A stretch of DNA of 53,609 nt from Bradyrhizobium sp. NAS96.2 (GTDB lineage: Bacteria; Pseudomonadota; Alphaproteobacteria; Rhizobiales; Xanthobacteraceae), in assembly GCF_001908235.1 (NCBI RefSeq), contig NZ_LGHK01000012.1:1-53609 (forward strand), read 5' to 3'. The notes under the pieces are model-generated. The model did not search any database. It was not told where the DNA came from and saw only the letters and a list, made by a program, of their open reading frames with translations. Positions within the stretch are counted from its first letter, which is position 1. Every line of letters begins with the position of its first letter. A program made the position numbers and the translations under genes. Positions 37,967-46,936 of this stretch are shown here, one piece after another.

Positions 37967-40900
37967 CTTTTCCTCCCGCGGACCGGTTGGCCGCCCTTCG
38001 AACCCTTCGGCCGTGGCGGATGAGTGTTGTCATTCCATTCGTGGAGCCTCGCCACATCCACGAGGCGCCCGTGACCCGAAGAAAGTTCGCGCGCGAACGC
38101 TTGGGAAACGCGGCTCATAGGCCCGTCCAGCGGCCATCTCGTCCGCGCTCCGACTATGATCAGACGGTCCATCGCCCTGCTCAAGGCGACGTTGATGCGG
38201 TTCGGTCTGACCATGAAGCCTTGGGTGATCGTCCTTTGCATGCCTTCTTCCCGACCACTGTCGTTGTTGCGCACGAGCGAAAGGATCACGATCGCGTTCT
38301 GCTTGCCCTGATAACTATCCACGGTCCCAACCGTCACGTTCGACTTCATCGCTTCGCTGAGGCCGGACAGCCGCAATCGGTGCCGAATAAGGTCTCGCTG
38401 AGCTGCGTAAGTGCAGATGATGCCGAGCGTCGAACCCGGCGTTCTATCGAGATAAGGCCGGAACGCCCGATCGTTGTCCCAGAATTTCACGAGCTTCACG
38501 ATGGCGTCGGCTTCTACATTGTTGATCAGACTCGATCCGCCTTTCGGGTCGGGATCCTGGAATGATCTGAGGCGGAGATTGTCCGTCGCCACCCAGGTAA
38601 CGGCTCTGTCCAACAGCCTCGGCAGATGCTTCGCCGGAATGACCGGATTCGTGCGTTCGTGGGTCAACTCGTCTCCGTAGAACGACGTCGACACCATCCT
38701 GCCTATCGGAGCGAGCATCCGATGCTGTTGGGTCAACTTGCGACCCGCCTCCCTGCCGTATGGCGAGTCGAAGATGCGCTCGAAATCGCTGCGGACGATT
38801 TCCCGCTTGGGCAGTCCAGTGGCCACAGCGACATCGGATATCACTTCGGGCCGGTGATGTGGCTCAAGTTGCGCCTGATCGCCGACGAGCACGATCCAGC
38901 GACCCGACTGGATCGGGACGGCTAGTTCGCTCGAAGTGCAACGCGCGGCTTCATCGACGACGACCAGGTCGAATGGGGTCTTACGCAGCCCCAGCGAGGT
39001 GCGGCCGAGACCCGCGCAGGTTCCTGCGACGATCTGACGGGTACCTGCCAAAAAACTCTCAAAGCTTCTCTCCGGAGTCGATGCGGACCCGATGAGGTCG
39101 GCGGTCAGTTTGAAAATCGACGCGAAGCGGTCCGCGACGTCGAGATTTGCGATCTCATGCCTTGATGCAGCATGTTCGAGGAGCGCATCCATGAGCCGTC
39201 CCTTGCGCATCGCAGTCTCGACTTCCCGCTCAGCGGCGCCGACTCTTGCGGCCATTCGAAGGATTGTTCGCCGCAGCCCGGCCGAGCGCTTGTCGTCGTC
39301 GTCCTCCGCCATCTCGACCACTTCGCGAAGTTTGGTCCAGACGGGAGAGATTGATTGATAGATACGCAATAGGTCGTCTGACGCGGCGGTCGAAAGACCG
39401 AGGTTGCGAGCCGCGATCCTCATTCGATTCTTCAGGTCCGCTTGAAGCTTCTGCTTATATCCGATTTCAGCCCGCGCAGCGTGGTACGGCAGAAGACGAT
39501 CTGAGATCGAGCCTTCCTGTCCGACCCGCACGATCGCTGGCCGGGCCTTTGGACCGAACAGCGAAAGCACTGCCTCTGCGGCGTTGTCGACGGCATCGTT
39601 CGATTGACTGGCCAGCAGGACATTCCGGGCAAGATTTTTAGACAGGGCGAAATGGACCAAGGCAGCGATGAATTTCGTTTTACCTGTCCCCGGCGGTCCC
39701 TGAAGGAGCCCGACCGGCTGGACCCGCGTGAGGAACTCGAACGCCTTCGCTTGCGTGTCGTTGAAACCGTACTCGGTCTTCACCTCATCCGCCGTGACGA
39801 TGCTTTCGGAGACCGTCGGTAGCGAACCACTTCTTACGTCGAATGTATCGATGAGGTCGCGTACGATGCTCTGGCCGCCGAGAATCCGCTCGGAAGCCGC
39901 TTCGCGTCTGGAACGGCTCGTCGTCTCCCAGTGGCTCAGAAACCGCAGCCTCGTTTCGTCGGAGATGAGACCATCGCGCGCGTCCGGAAACCGGCGGCTC
40001 GCATCGATCACGATAGTCGCCCGGCGGGACCTTTCGATGTCGAGAAGACCGATTTCGCGCCATATCTGTCGGCGACGGTCGAAACGCTCGACGAAAACCT
40101 TGTCCTCGCGGTCGAAGTTCAGTTCGCCTTGTTCGAATTCGAAAGGGACGACGTGCCGCCCTGTCTCCCGCCGATAGACGCTCTCGCCCGCAGTCGTTCC
40201 CTCGACGGAGAAATCCTCCTCGGCAGTCAGGAGCGATCGCCATAAAGCGGGAACGTCGACCTCCGAGGCGGAAGCCTCGGACTCGATTTCCGTGGCGAGC
40301 GCATCTTCCGCCAGATCGCCGCTCTCGTCGCCGCCGGCGGATTCCTGCAATTCGGCGCCCTCGAGCTGCTGGACCTCAAGCGGCGCGTCCGCCTCGACCA
40401 ACGCGCCGCTGCGCGTCCGCCATGCTTCCTGGAACCGGGCGTCATCCAAAATCTGACGCAAGTCGTCGAAGTCGTTTCTAGTCGACGAAACGACGTGCAG
40501 TTCGATCTCCAATCGAGCGAATTCGTGTCGCGAATACTTGGCGACCTGCTGCTGCGAGAGTGTCTTCCGCCACGCGGCGACGGGACGCCCGTCCGCCGAC
40601 AGCTTCACCATGATTTCCTCGGTCGCGCCGCGTAGCATGAACACCGGGCCGCCGCGTCCGAGTCTTAGACCGAAGACGCCTTCATCCGGCAGAACCGGGC
40701 CCGGCTCGGCGTTCTTGATCGAAATCCGTACGATCGGCTTTGGTGCAACGACCTCGGGGGCAAGTATCTTTTCGATGCACTCGAGGAGCGGCAGTAGCGT
40801 CGCATTGGCAGGCGGTCCCTCCCTGCAGTCGCGTATCGCTTTCGCCAATGCGATGGCGTTCGCTCCTTCGATCTCGCAAACCAGGAATATCTCTTCTGCG

Positions 40901-42978
40901 ATCTTGGTGAGCGCGAAGCGATCTCTGGCGAACCGATCTCCGCCCGACATCGGCGCGTAAGCCGAAGAGACAACATCCCCGTCTGCCTCGCTCGAGAATT
41001 CAAGGAAATCAATCAGAACGGGCGCCATCTCCGGATCAATGGGTACGAGAATGTTGGCGGGCTTCAAATCTCCGTGCGCGAACCCGCTCTCGTGGAGATC
41101 GATCATCAGCCGGCAGAGCTTCGCCATCAGTGGCAGGCCACCTTCGGCGGATATTAGAGGTCCGGTTTTGCTGGCTATCGTTTCCTGAAGCGTCGGAAAA
41201 TCGAGCCATTGGCGCAACACCACGATTGCGTCCGACATCCAGGCGACTTTGCGGATGGGGGCGCACCCTGCCGGAGGCGAGATCCGCAGATAGTCCGCAC
41301 GTTCGATGAAATCGAGGATGCGAGGGAGCTCGCTCTGTCGCCCGCCCCACGCCGAGCTCTTCCACATCTTGACAAAAACCTGGGCACCTTCGTAGCGGCT
41401 CACCCAGCTTTCAGCGAAGTCGTCCGACGAAATGTCCCGTTCGCTCGGCAATTCAGCCGAGATCTGGCGTTGCGTCTTCCAGACGCGGTATCGCTCCAAC
41501 CGGGCCAATGTCTGCCCGGCCGGGAGCGCTTCGTTGGCGGCGGCATTGAACGCATCGAGCATCGCTGCGGCGTCGGCGAAACGTTCGCTGCCGGTCCACG
41601 AGAGCGATCTCTCGAACCAGGCATGAATCGCCTGAAACGAATTTTCCGGATCGACTGCCTTGTCCCATTTGGGGGAAACGCCCGCCGCTGCAGCCGAAGG
41701 GACCGCGTCGAAAACCATCTGGTGGGCTACGAGGCCGGCGAGAAAGCAATCCCTGGACTTGGGGTCGGCGGCGTTTCCGTCGGCTTCGTCGGGTATTCTG
41801 GAGGAAGATAGAAATGAATAGCGCCGCTCACCGAGCGATTCTACGTCGTCGATTCTAGCCGCCAACAGATGAGACAACCGCACGAGGTTCGGAGGTTCGA
41901 TCCAAACGCTGTGCTGCCCGATATCGAGGTGTGCCGCATCCTGTTCGTGAATGGCCTTCAATCTCGCCAAGAACTGGCGAACCAGTTCGAGCCTCTCGAG
42001 CTTAGCCAGATGCCGGGCGTCCGTCGTGGCGAAGTCCGAAAGTCGTTTTAAACGTCGCCGCGTCTCGAATACTTCCCAATACCCGATGCCGCGTTCTCCG
42101 TCGTCGACTTTCGGCTGGAGGATCATGGCTCCGATGTTGGGGTTGCGATCGTTAAGGTAAGCTATCACCTTGCGCTCGCGACCCGCGATTTCGTGTCGTC
42201 CCGTCTCGGTTTGGAAACGCGTATCCAGCCGCGAGAAGTCCCATCGCCGCAGAAGGCCTGTCGAGGCGCCGACGTTCTCGTCTTCGACGTCGAACTCCTG
42301 AAATGCGACATCCCGGTGCACGAAGCTCGGCCGGTCCGAGAGCGCCCGGTATGTGCCGTAGCGCCGTTTTCCTGGTCTAAAAGGCCCGTCCGACGCGTTG
42401 AAGAATTTAGCGAAGAACGCACGCCACGGGCTTGCCGCGGCTGTCAGAGGATTTCGCCGATCGGCATGCGGCGACGCTCCAAGACGCGAGTTCCGCGTGT
42501 CCATGGCAACGATGAAACGCATGAAGTCGTCGAGCATGAACGCGCTGGACTTCTCATTGTCCACGATCTCATCCAGCGACGCCGGCCCGCATTGCACGAC
42601 GATGCCCTGAATGAGCGGTGCCCGCAATTTCGCAGCACCCTCGCCGCGTTGTTCGTTGTACTCGCGCAGGTAGGCTCGGAACGACTCGAGGACCTTGTGC
42701 GCGACGAACCTGATCTTCGAGACGGGCGACGGCATGTCGAGGTCGTCGTGGTACCAGCGACCTTCCCCGCAGGTGATGCGGTGCTTCCAGTCCTTCAAAT
42801 CGACGAGCAGGACGCGGTCATCGGTGACCATCACGGCGTCGATCTCGCGGTACTGCCCCGGTCCGATGGAAATCTCGAGATTCGTATAGGCGAACCAATG
42901 GCTCGGCAGGAGCTGAAGCTGGCCGAGACCGTGAATCTCGCGCGCGTGAACGCCTTGGCCCTGATTTCTAATGTCCAT
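37963..42978 (-). CDS. NERD nuclease - protein kinase - SF1 (UPF1/COG1112-type) helicase fusion
   Basis: 1671 aa. NERD domain first (about 10-130), with Asp47, Asp60-x-Lys62 in REIDAVMVTDDRVLLVDLKDW, a nuclease core. A degenerate kinase-like region follows (around 290-400; HLDIG where HRDLK is expected). A second, apparently intact kinase has HGDLKPAN at 635-642. An acidic linker leads to the helicase: Walker A GPPGTGKT near 1090, DEAA near 1340, VGDQAQLEP, SYQGKQNAIVILSLVR and NRINVALSRAMDRLI. The kinase plus COG1112 helicase set resembles Mokosh type I; a NERD nuclease and an unknown partner replace the PLD nuclease. Likely phage defence. First gene of a leftward two-gene operon. Confidence 0.88.
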   Translation of the reverse strand: MDIRNQGQGVHAREIHGLGQLQLLPSHWFAYTNLEISIGPGQYREIDAVMVTDDRVLLVDLKDWKHRITCGEGRWYHDDLDMPSPVSKIRFVAHKVLESFRAYLREYNEQRGEGAAKLRAPLIQGIVVQCGPASLDEIVDNEKSSAFMLDDFMRFIVAMDTRNSRLGASPHADRRNPLTAAASPWRAFFAKFFNASDGPFRPGKRRYGTYRALSDRPSFVHRDVAFQEFDVEDENVGASTGLLRRWDFSRLDTRFQTETGRHEIAGRERKVIAYLNDRNPNIGAMILQPKVDDGERGIGYWEVFETRRRLKRLSDFATTDARHLAKLERLELVRQFLARLKAIHEQDAAHLDIGQHSVWIEPPNLVRLSHLLAARIDDVESLGERRYSFLSSSRIPDEADGNAADPKSRDCFLAGLVAHQMVFDAVPSAAAAGVSPKWDKAVDPENSFQAIHAWFERSLSWTGSERFADAAAMLDAFNAAANEALPAGQTLARLERYRVWKTQRQISAELPSERDISSDDFAESWVSRYEGAQVFVKMWKSSAWGGRQSELPRILDFIERADYLRISPPAGCAPIRKVAWMSDAIVVLRQWLDFPTLQETIASKTGPLISAEGGLPLMAKLCRLMIDLHESGFAHGDLKPANILVPIDPEMAPVLIDFLEFSSEADGDVVSSAYAPMSGGDRFARDRFALTKIAEEIFLVCEIEGANAIALAKAIRDCREGPPANATLLPLLECIEKILAPEVVAPKPIVRISIKNAEPGPVLPDEGVFGLRLGRGGPVFMLRGATEEIMVKLSADGRPVAAWRKTLSQQQVAKYSRHEFARLEIELHVVSSTRNDFDDLRQILDDARFQEAWRTRSGALVEADAPLEVQQLEGAELQESAGGDESGDLAEDALATEIESEASASEVDVPALWRSLLTAEEDFSVEGTTAGESVYRRETGRHVVPFEFEQGELNFDREDKVFVERFDRRRQIWREIGLLDIERSRRATIVIDASRRFPDARDGLISDETRLRFLSHWETTSRSRREAASERILGGQSIVRDLIDTFDVRSGSLPTVSESIVTADEVKTEYGFNDTQAKAFEFLTRVQPVGLLQGPPGTGKTKFIAALVHFALSKNLARNVLLASQSNDAVDNAAEAVLSLFGPKARPAIVRVGQEGSISDRLLPYHAARAEIGYKQKLQADLKNRMRIAARNLGLSTAASDDLLRIYQSISPVWTKLREVVEMAEDDDDKRSAGLRRTILRMAARVGAAEREVETAMRKGRLMDALLEHAASRHEIANLDVADRFASIFKLTADLIGSASTPERSFESFLAGTRQIVAGTCAGLGRTSLGLRKTPFDLVVVDEAARCTSSELAVPIQSGRWIVLVGDQAQLEPHHRPEVISDVAVATGLPKREIVRSDFERIFDSPYGREAGRKLTQQHRMLAPIGRMVSTSFYGDELTHERTNPVIPAKHLPRLLDRAVTWVATDNLRLRSFQDPDPKGGSSLINNVEADAIVKLVKFWDNDRAFRPYLDRTPGSTLGIICTYAAQRDLIRHRLRLSGLSEAMKSNVTVGTVDSYQGKQNAIVILSLVRNNDSGREEGMQRTITQGFMVRPNRINVALSRAMDRLIIVGARTRWPLDGPMSRVSQAFARELSSGHGRLVDVARLHEWNDNTHPPRPKGSKGGQPVRGRKR

Positions 42979-43122
42979 AACGCACCGCCCCCCAACGGTC
43001 CGTAACGCCTACGATATTTGACCGCGACCGGTAATGCTCCGAATTGCCAATAGCCCGAGAATCACCCTCTGGTCGAACCCGCCCCAAGCGATACGTTCAG
43101 GAGACGGCAACTCCTCGGTCTC

Positions 43123-43335
43123 TCAAAGCCGCCAGTTCAGACCAAGGTAAGTCACGGCCATGCACATCATGGCCGACGCCACGTAGGAAGCCACCACAAG
43201 TCCGAAAAGTGCGCCCTCGCCCGCGCCCAGCATTCGCACGGCGCACCAACCGCCCCCGACGGCGACCAGCAGACGCGCCGTGCCGCCCCAAAAGGTCCAG
43301 ATCGGACGCCCGCCGGCAATCGCCGAAAACCAAAG
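43123..43335 (-). pseudogene. Possible C-terminal fragment of a multidrug (MATE-like) membrane transporter
   Basis: The last 70 residues of an open frame, TARLLVAVGGGWCAVRMLGAGEGALFGLVVASYVASAMMCMAVTYLGLNWRL, read as two membrane helices like the last helices of a MATE exporter. The sequence upstream in the frame does not look coding and there is no RBS or start. Probably a leftover fragment, but the similarity is weak. Confidence 0.3.
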
Positions 43336-43532
43336 ACGCCACCACGCGCGGTCCGTATTCCGCGCCAACGAGAGAAATCGAACCAGGCATGGTGCGCAAC
43401 CTTGGCCGGCAGGTGAAGATGGAGCTTCACAAGGGAGGCGCAAAGGAGGTTTCGAGGCTGCGAACAGCAGTGGACATCGCCACAAGTTCGTTATATAGCA
43501 AATCTGTAACATAACAAATATGCTTTGTCATC

Positions 43533-44114
43533 ATGGTGTTTAACGGCGTCAGCGACTACATCGACGCTCTGCGACTCAACCCGAAGCTCGCGGTCGTTTC
43601 GCTGCAGATGGCTGCGGACTTTCGTGGCGTTAGCCGCGCGGCCATTGAGCGAATGGTTGCCGCCAAACAACTCCAGGAGATCAAGATCAAGAATACGCGC
43701 TGCATCCTGGCGCACGGCCTTATCGACTTGGCGGAAGCCTTCGAACACCAGGTAAAGATTGCGCGGGAATGCCTCGAGGAGGCCGCGGCCAGCCGCACCG
43801 TCGTCTACTACGAGCGCGTCATGAATGCGCTCGGGATGTCTAGGACCGTGCCGGCCGACCGCACCAAGGTCGGAGCCGTCCTCGGTCGGGTGTCCGAGGT
43901 CAGCTTCGAGAAGAACGGCATACTTCTATCGGCCATCGTGCACCGGAAGACCTCGGGGCGCACCGTGCCCGGTCCCGGGTTTCTGACCTTGGCAGATCAA
44001 CTCGGCCTCGAATGGACGGACGAACACGCTTTCGTCGACGAACACGTTAAACGCGTCTTCGATCACTACGCCGGCCGCCCGGCCAAACGCGGCGGTTCTG
44101 CGAAGCGATCCTGA
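43533..44114 (+). CDS. Helix-turn-helix protein with conserved C-terminal domain
   Basis: 193 aa. The N-terminal part (VVSLQMAADFRGVSRAAIERMVAAKQLQEI) is an excisionase/MerR-like winged helix. The C-terminal part (MNALGMSRTVPADRTKVGAVLGRVSEVSFEKNGILLSAIVHRKTSGRTVPGPGFLTLADQLGL) is a small domain I have seen in other accessory genes, usually with GILLSAxVV..TGxPGxGFfxLA. Upstream, GTTATATA (43490-43497) and TAACATAAC (43507-43515) form loose inverted half-sites, so self-regulation is likely. It heads the cluster with DUF3800 and the trypsin-like gene. Confidence 0.75.
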   Translation: MVFNGVSDYIDALRLNPKLAVVSLQMAADFRGVSRAAIERMVAAKQLQEIKIKNTRCILAHGLIDLAEAFEHQVKIARECLEEAAASRTVVYYERVMNALGMSRTVPADRTKVGAVLGRVSEVSFEKNGILLSAIVHRKTSGRTVPGPGFLTLADQLGLEWTDEHAFVDEHVKRVFDHYAGRPAKRGGSAKRS

Positions 44115-44221
44115 TCGCTGCAAGAAGATTTCGCGTCCCCAGACGTCGGCGCGTCGGTCGCCGGCCGGCATGGCCGGCTTTCAAGGTGCGCATCCATATC
44201 GTCAAAGTTGAAGCTATAAAA

Positions 44222-45379
44222 ATGAACAAGCCCTTAGTTGCCTTACCGCGATTGATCTCCTGCGACGAAGCCGGATTTACCGGCAACAATCTGCTGGATC
44301 CGGACCAGCCCATGTTCAGCTACGCGTCACACGATCTGACGCTGGCCGAAGCGGATTCGTTGATCCGACGCGTCCGCGCGAAGCACCCTGTCCAGATGCC
44401 GGAACTGAAAGCAGCCAAGCTGCTGAAGTCGACACGCGGCAGGGCCCTGATCGAAAACGTCCTCCGCGAGATCGAAGGACGCTACATCGTGACACTGTAC
44501 GACAAGCGCTACAGCCTCGCGGCGAAACTGTTCGAATACCTGTTCGAACCGGTGCTGCAGACGAACAACGCCTTGTTCTACCGCCACAACTTCCACCAGT
44601 TCGTCGCCATGTTCTTCTTCATGCTCATGCACGACAAGTCACTCGAGGTGTTCGCACACGAATTCGAGGCGTTCATGCGTTCGTTGGATCCGACGGATGC
44701 ACCAACCCTATTCGGGTCTCACGGCGCGAACCCCATGATCGAGCAGATCCTCCGCTTTGTCCGCGGCTACAACGTCGTCATCGCGCGAGAAGCGCGCGAC
44801 CTGCAGGGATTGACGGGCGGCAAATGGATACTCGACCTGACGGGATCGGCGGTTCCGAGCCATCTAGCGGCCTGGGGCGACCGCCACCCGCTTCTGGAGG
44901 TCGTTTGCGACGACTCGAAGCCGCTGCGGGCGCTGGCCGGGGCATTCGACGTGATGATCAATCGTCCCGACACTGTTCGCGTCGACATGTTCGGCAAGAG
45001 CCGCACTCTTACCTGGAACATGTCGAAGCCGATCGCCTTCGCGTCGTCGGCCGGGCACGCGGGAGTGCAGATCGCGGATCTGCTGGCCGGGGTGACCGCA
45101 GCACTTCCCGGCGGCGGTCCGGAGATGGCCGCGTTCGGTGAGATGGTCGAGCGGCACATCCACGAGGACTGCGTCCTTCCCGACTACAGCGCCATCGACC
45201 TGGACCAGGCAGAGGCAGCCATAAACTGGCTCGTGCTTGAGGACTTGGCCGATCGAGCAGATCGTGGGCTCGATGCGCTCGACGGGATGGAGCTCGTCTT
45301 CGCATACGGAAAGACGACGTTCCCCGCCTACACGTCCAGCCGTACTGGGAGGATGACCGGATCCGGACGGGAACGTTGA
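44222..45379 (+). CDS. DUF3800 protein (RNase H-like fold)
   Basis: 385 aa. It starts LISCDEAGFTGNNLLD, the DUF3800 signature (usually DESG/DEAG) that places acidic residues (Asp15, Glu16) on the first strand of an RNase H-type nuclease fold. Further acidic motifs are VVCDDSKPLRALAG in the last third and GVQIADLLAGVTAALPGG near the end, as in the family. The ATG at 44222 lacks a strong RBS; an upstream frame to 44186 is open but unsupported. The 3' end overlaps the trypsin gene (TTGA). Confidence 0.83.
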   Translation: MNKPLVALPRLISCDEAGFTGNNLLDPDQPMFSYASHDLTLAEADSLIRRVRAKHPVQMPELKAAKLLKSTRGRALIENVLREIEGRYIVTLYDKRYSLAAKLFEYLFEPVLQTNNALFYRHNFHQFVAMFFFMLMHDKSLEVFAHEFEAFMRSLDPTDAPTLFGSHGANPMIEQILRFVRGYNVVIAREARDLQGLTGGKWILDLTGSAVPSHLAAWGDRHPLLEVVCDDSKPLRALAGAFDVMINRPDTVRVDMFGKSRTLTWNMSKPIAFASSAGHAGVQIADLLAGVTAALPGGGPEMAAFGEMVERHIHEDCVLPDYSAIDLDQAEAAINWLVLEDLADRADRGLDALDGMELVFAYGKTTFPAYTSSRTGRMTGSGRER

Positions 45380-46179
45380 CCCTGGAGGTAACGCTGTCGC
45401 CGTTTTTGAACGTGCGGAGGTTGAAATTGAACTGCACCAGCGCGAACGCCATTTGGGAGTTCTGCAAGCAGAACGTCACGGATCGGATGAAGGTCATCAC
45501 GCGGCCGCACGTGGCGATCATGGCTGGTACGAAGATCGGCACGGGTACATTCACCGAGAAGGACGGCGTCAAGGTCCTCACATGCGCGCACGTGGCCGAC
45601 TGCCAGCCCCACGCCCACTACGTCGATCATGGCGACAGCACCGAAATCCAGCCCGGCATCTGGTGCGCGGACCCCGGCCCCGCGGTCGATGCCGCATTCG
45701 CTCCGATCGACGCAGGCCAATGGAGCAAGATCGCGTCCACCGCCCAGCCTGTGTCCATGTCGAGATTTGCGGCGCGCCACGACCCCGTTCCGGATGAACT
45801 GCTCTTTTTCCGCGGGATCGCCGGCGAGAACGTCGCTTACATCAGTGGATTGGGTGCCGACGTCATTCTCACCGGCTACTGTTCCCAAGAGATAAGACAA
45901 TCCGGGGACGCAAACGTCTTTGAAATGTTCTGGGAGCCGGGCAAGACGACCGTCACTCAAGGAACCGACCATGGAGTCCGCGATCGCGTTAAACACGATG
46001 ATCCCGCCGGTTTCAGCGGCTCGCTGGTCTGGAATACACGGTTCGTCGAGTCGGGTTGCGATCTCGGCAAATGGTCGCCGAACGACGCGGTCGTCACAGG
46101 TCTGCTTCGCCGATACGACGTCGATGCCGGGTCTCTGCTGGCGTGGCGCGTAGAGCATGTTCTGAAGTGGCTCGCTTAG
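45376..46179 (+). CDS. Trypsin-like serine protease (chymotrypsin fold)
   Basis: 267 aa with no signal peptide. The catalytic triad is His72 in VLTCAHVAD, Asp105 in VDAAFAPID and Ser214 in GFSGSLVW, set in the order and spacing of chymotrypsin-fold proteases. The start is uncertain: TTG 45376 overlaps the DUF3800 stop, and ATG 45487 would shorten the N-terminus by 37 residues without losing the triad. In defence loci, cytoplasmic trypsins often cut a partner protein on activation; here the partner may be the DUF3800 protein (inference). Confidence 0.8.
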   Translation: MTLEVTLSPFLNVRRLKLNCTSANAIWEFCKQNVTDRMKVITRPHVAIMAGTKIGTGTFTEKDGVKVLTCAHVADCQPHAHYVDHGDSTEIQPGIWCADPGPAVDAAFAPIDAGQWSKIASTAQPVSMSRFAARHDPVPDELLFFRGIAGENVAYISGLGADVILTGYCSQEIRQSGDANVFEMFWEPGKTTVTQGTDHGVRDRVKHDDPAGFSGSLVWNTRFVESGCDLGKWSPNDAVVTGLLRRYDVDAGSLLAWRVEHVLKWLA

Positions 46180-46372
46180 TAGCCTCACTGAACGCCACCC
46201 GCGAAGTGGTTCTGTTCGGCTTCGCTGTCGAGGAGTGGTGGACGCCGTCGCGATCGTCTGCACCGAGCCGCGCACGAAGAACTCGGCGCTTTAGCAACAG
46301 CTTGCCTCGGCCGTTTTCAGAGGGACCATATCTAGTAGAGTCGACGAAGGCTGGTACTCTACATTAGGTGCC
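46180..46372. other. Intergenic, no gene seen
   Basis: No open frame with good composition. The left part is GC-rich and reads like degraded coding sequence. The right end grades into the AT-richer iteron-like block. Confidence 0.4.
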
Positions 46373-46488
46373 GACTCGCAATTCTTTGGAAATCGGAAAA
46401 ATTGACTCGCGAAGGTTTGCTTTTTCGACTCGCGAATTTTTGGCGCCCAATGAAAAATCAATGACTTAGGCGACTCGCTTTCGATTGG
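46373..46488 (+). repeat. Four 17-bp iteron-like repeats, consensus GACTCGCGAATTTTTGG
   Basis: Copies at 46373-46389, 46404-46420, 46427-46443 and 46472-46488, all in the same orientation, begin with GACTCGC and mostly end in TTTGG, TTTGC or ATTGG. Spacing between starts is 31, 23 and 45 bases. The block is AT-rich between copies. This looks like an initiator- or regulator-binding array; spacing is too irregular for CRISPR and units are too short. Confidence 0.6.
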
Positions 46489-46519
46489 TCCCGACAAGGA
46501 GAAGGGGGTTGTTGGTCCA

Positions 46520-46581
46520 CTTTAAGAACGAATCGCTCGGACTATAAGAGCGACTCGATTGCGGGCTTTAAGAACGACTCG
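46520..46581 (+). repeat. Three 16-bp repeats, consensus CTTTAAGAACGACTCG
   Basis: Copies at 46520-46535, 46542-46557 and 46566-46581 start 22 and 24 bases apart, near two helical turns, in one orientation. The shared GACTCG core links them to the preceding array. The regular phase suggests cooperative protein binding, as with plasmid iterons or ICE replication origins. Confidence 0.6.
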
Positions 46582-46740
46582 ATTCTGTAAGTCGACGCCC
46601 CGTCGTCGAAATCCGTGACCAAGCCTGAAAACTGAACATTAACGCCGCAAAGATTTGGCCGTGCGTTCGTGAGCGATTTCGCAGTGATCGCAAGCCGTTC
46701 GATAGCTTAGACGCCAGCAGCCGCTGGGCTGCCGGCGGCG

Positions 46741-46920
46741 CCGATGCTCAATCTGGTGCTGGTCGTGCTGCTGCTGGTGGTGCTGGTGCTGCTGGGAATG
46801 ATGATGATGCCGGTGATGATGTCGGCATCATCATCAGCAGCATGTCGATGAGCAGCAGCATGCTGATCATCATCATGGTGCCGCTGATGATCGGCGGCGC
46901 CGGATATGCCGGAGCCGTTG
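46741..46920. other. Triplet-rich low-complexity region with a perfect 14-bp hairpin
   Basis: Runs of CTG/GTG and ATG/ATC triplets fill the region. The stem 46799-46812 pairs exactly with 46823-46836 around a 10-base loop. One frame reads hydrophobic residues (SMLIIIMVPLMIGGAGYAGAVVA) and ends at 46940, another reads LVLVVLLLVVLVLLGMMMM; neither has a start with RBS. It could be a remnant of a short membrane peptide or a structured RNA element. Confidence 0.4.
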
Positions 46921-46936
46921 TGGCTGACCCTGGCCG

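Noticed and set aside
37963..42978. PglW of a BREX system
   Set aside because: No PglX, PglY, PglZ or Brx genes in the surroundings, and PglW lacks a UPF1-type helicase.
46373..46581. CRISPR array
   Set aside because: Units are 16-17 bp, spacing is irregular (22-45 bases between starts) and no cas gene is near.
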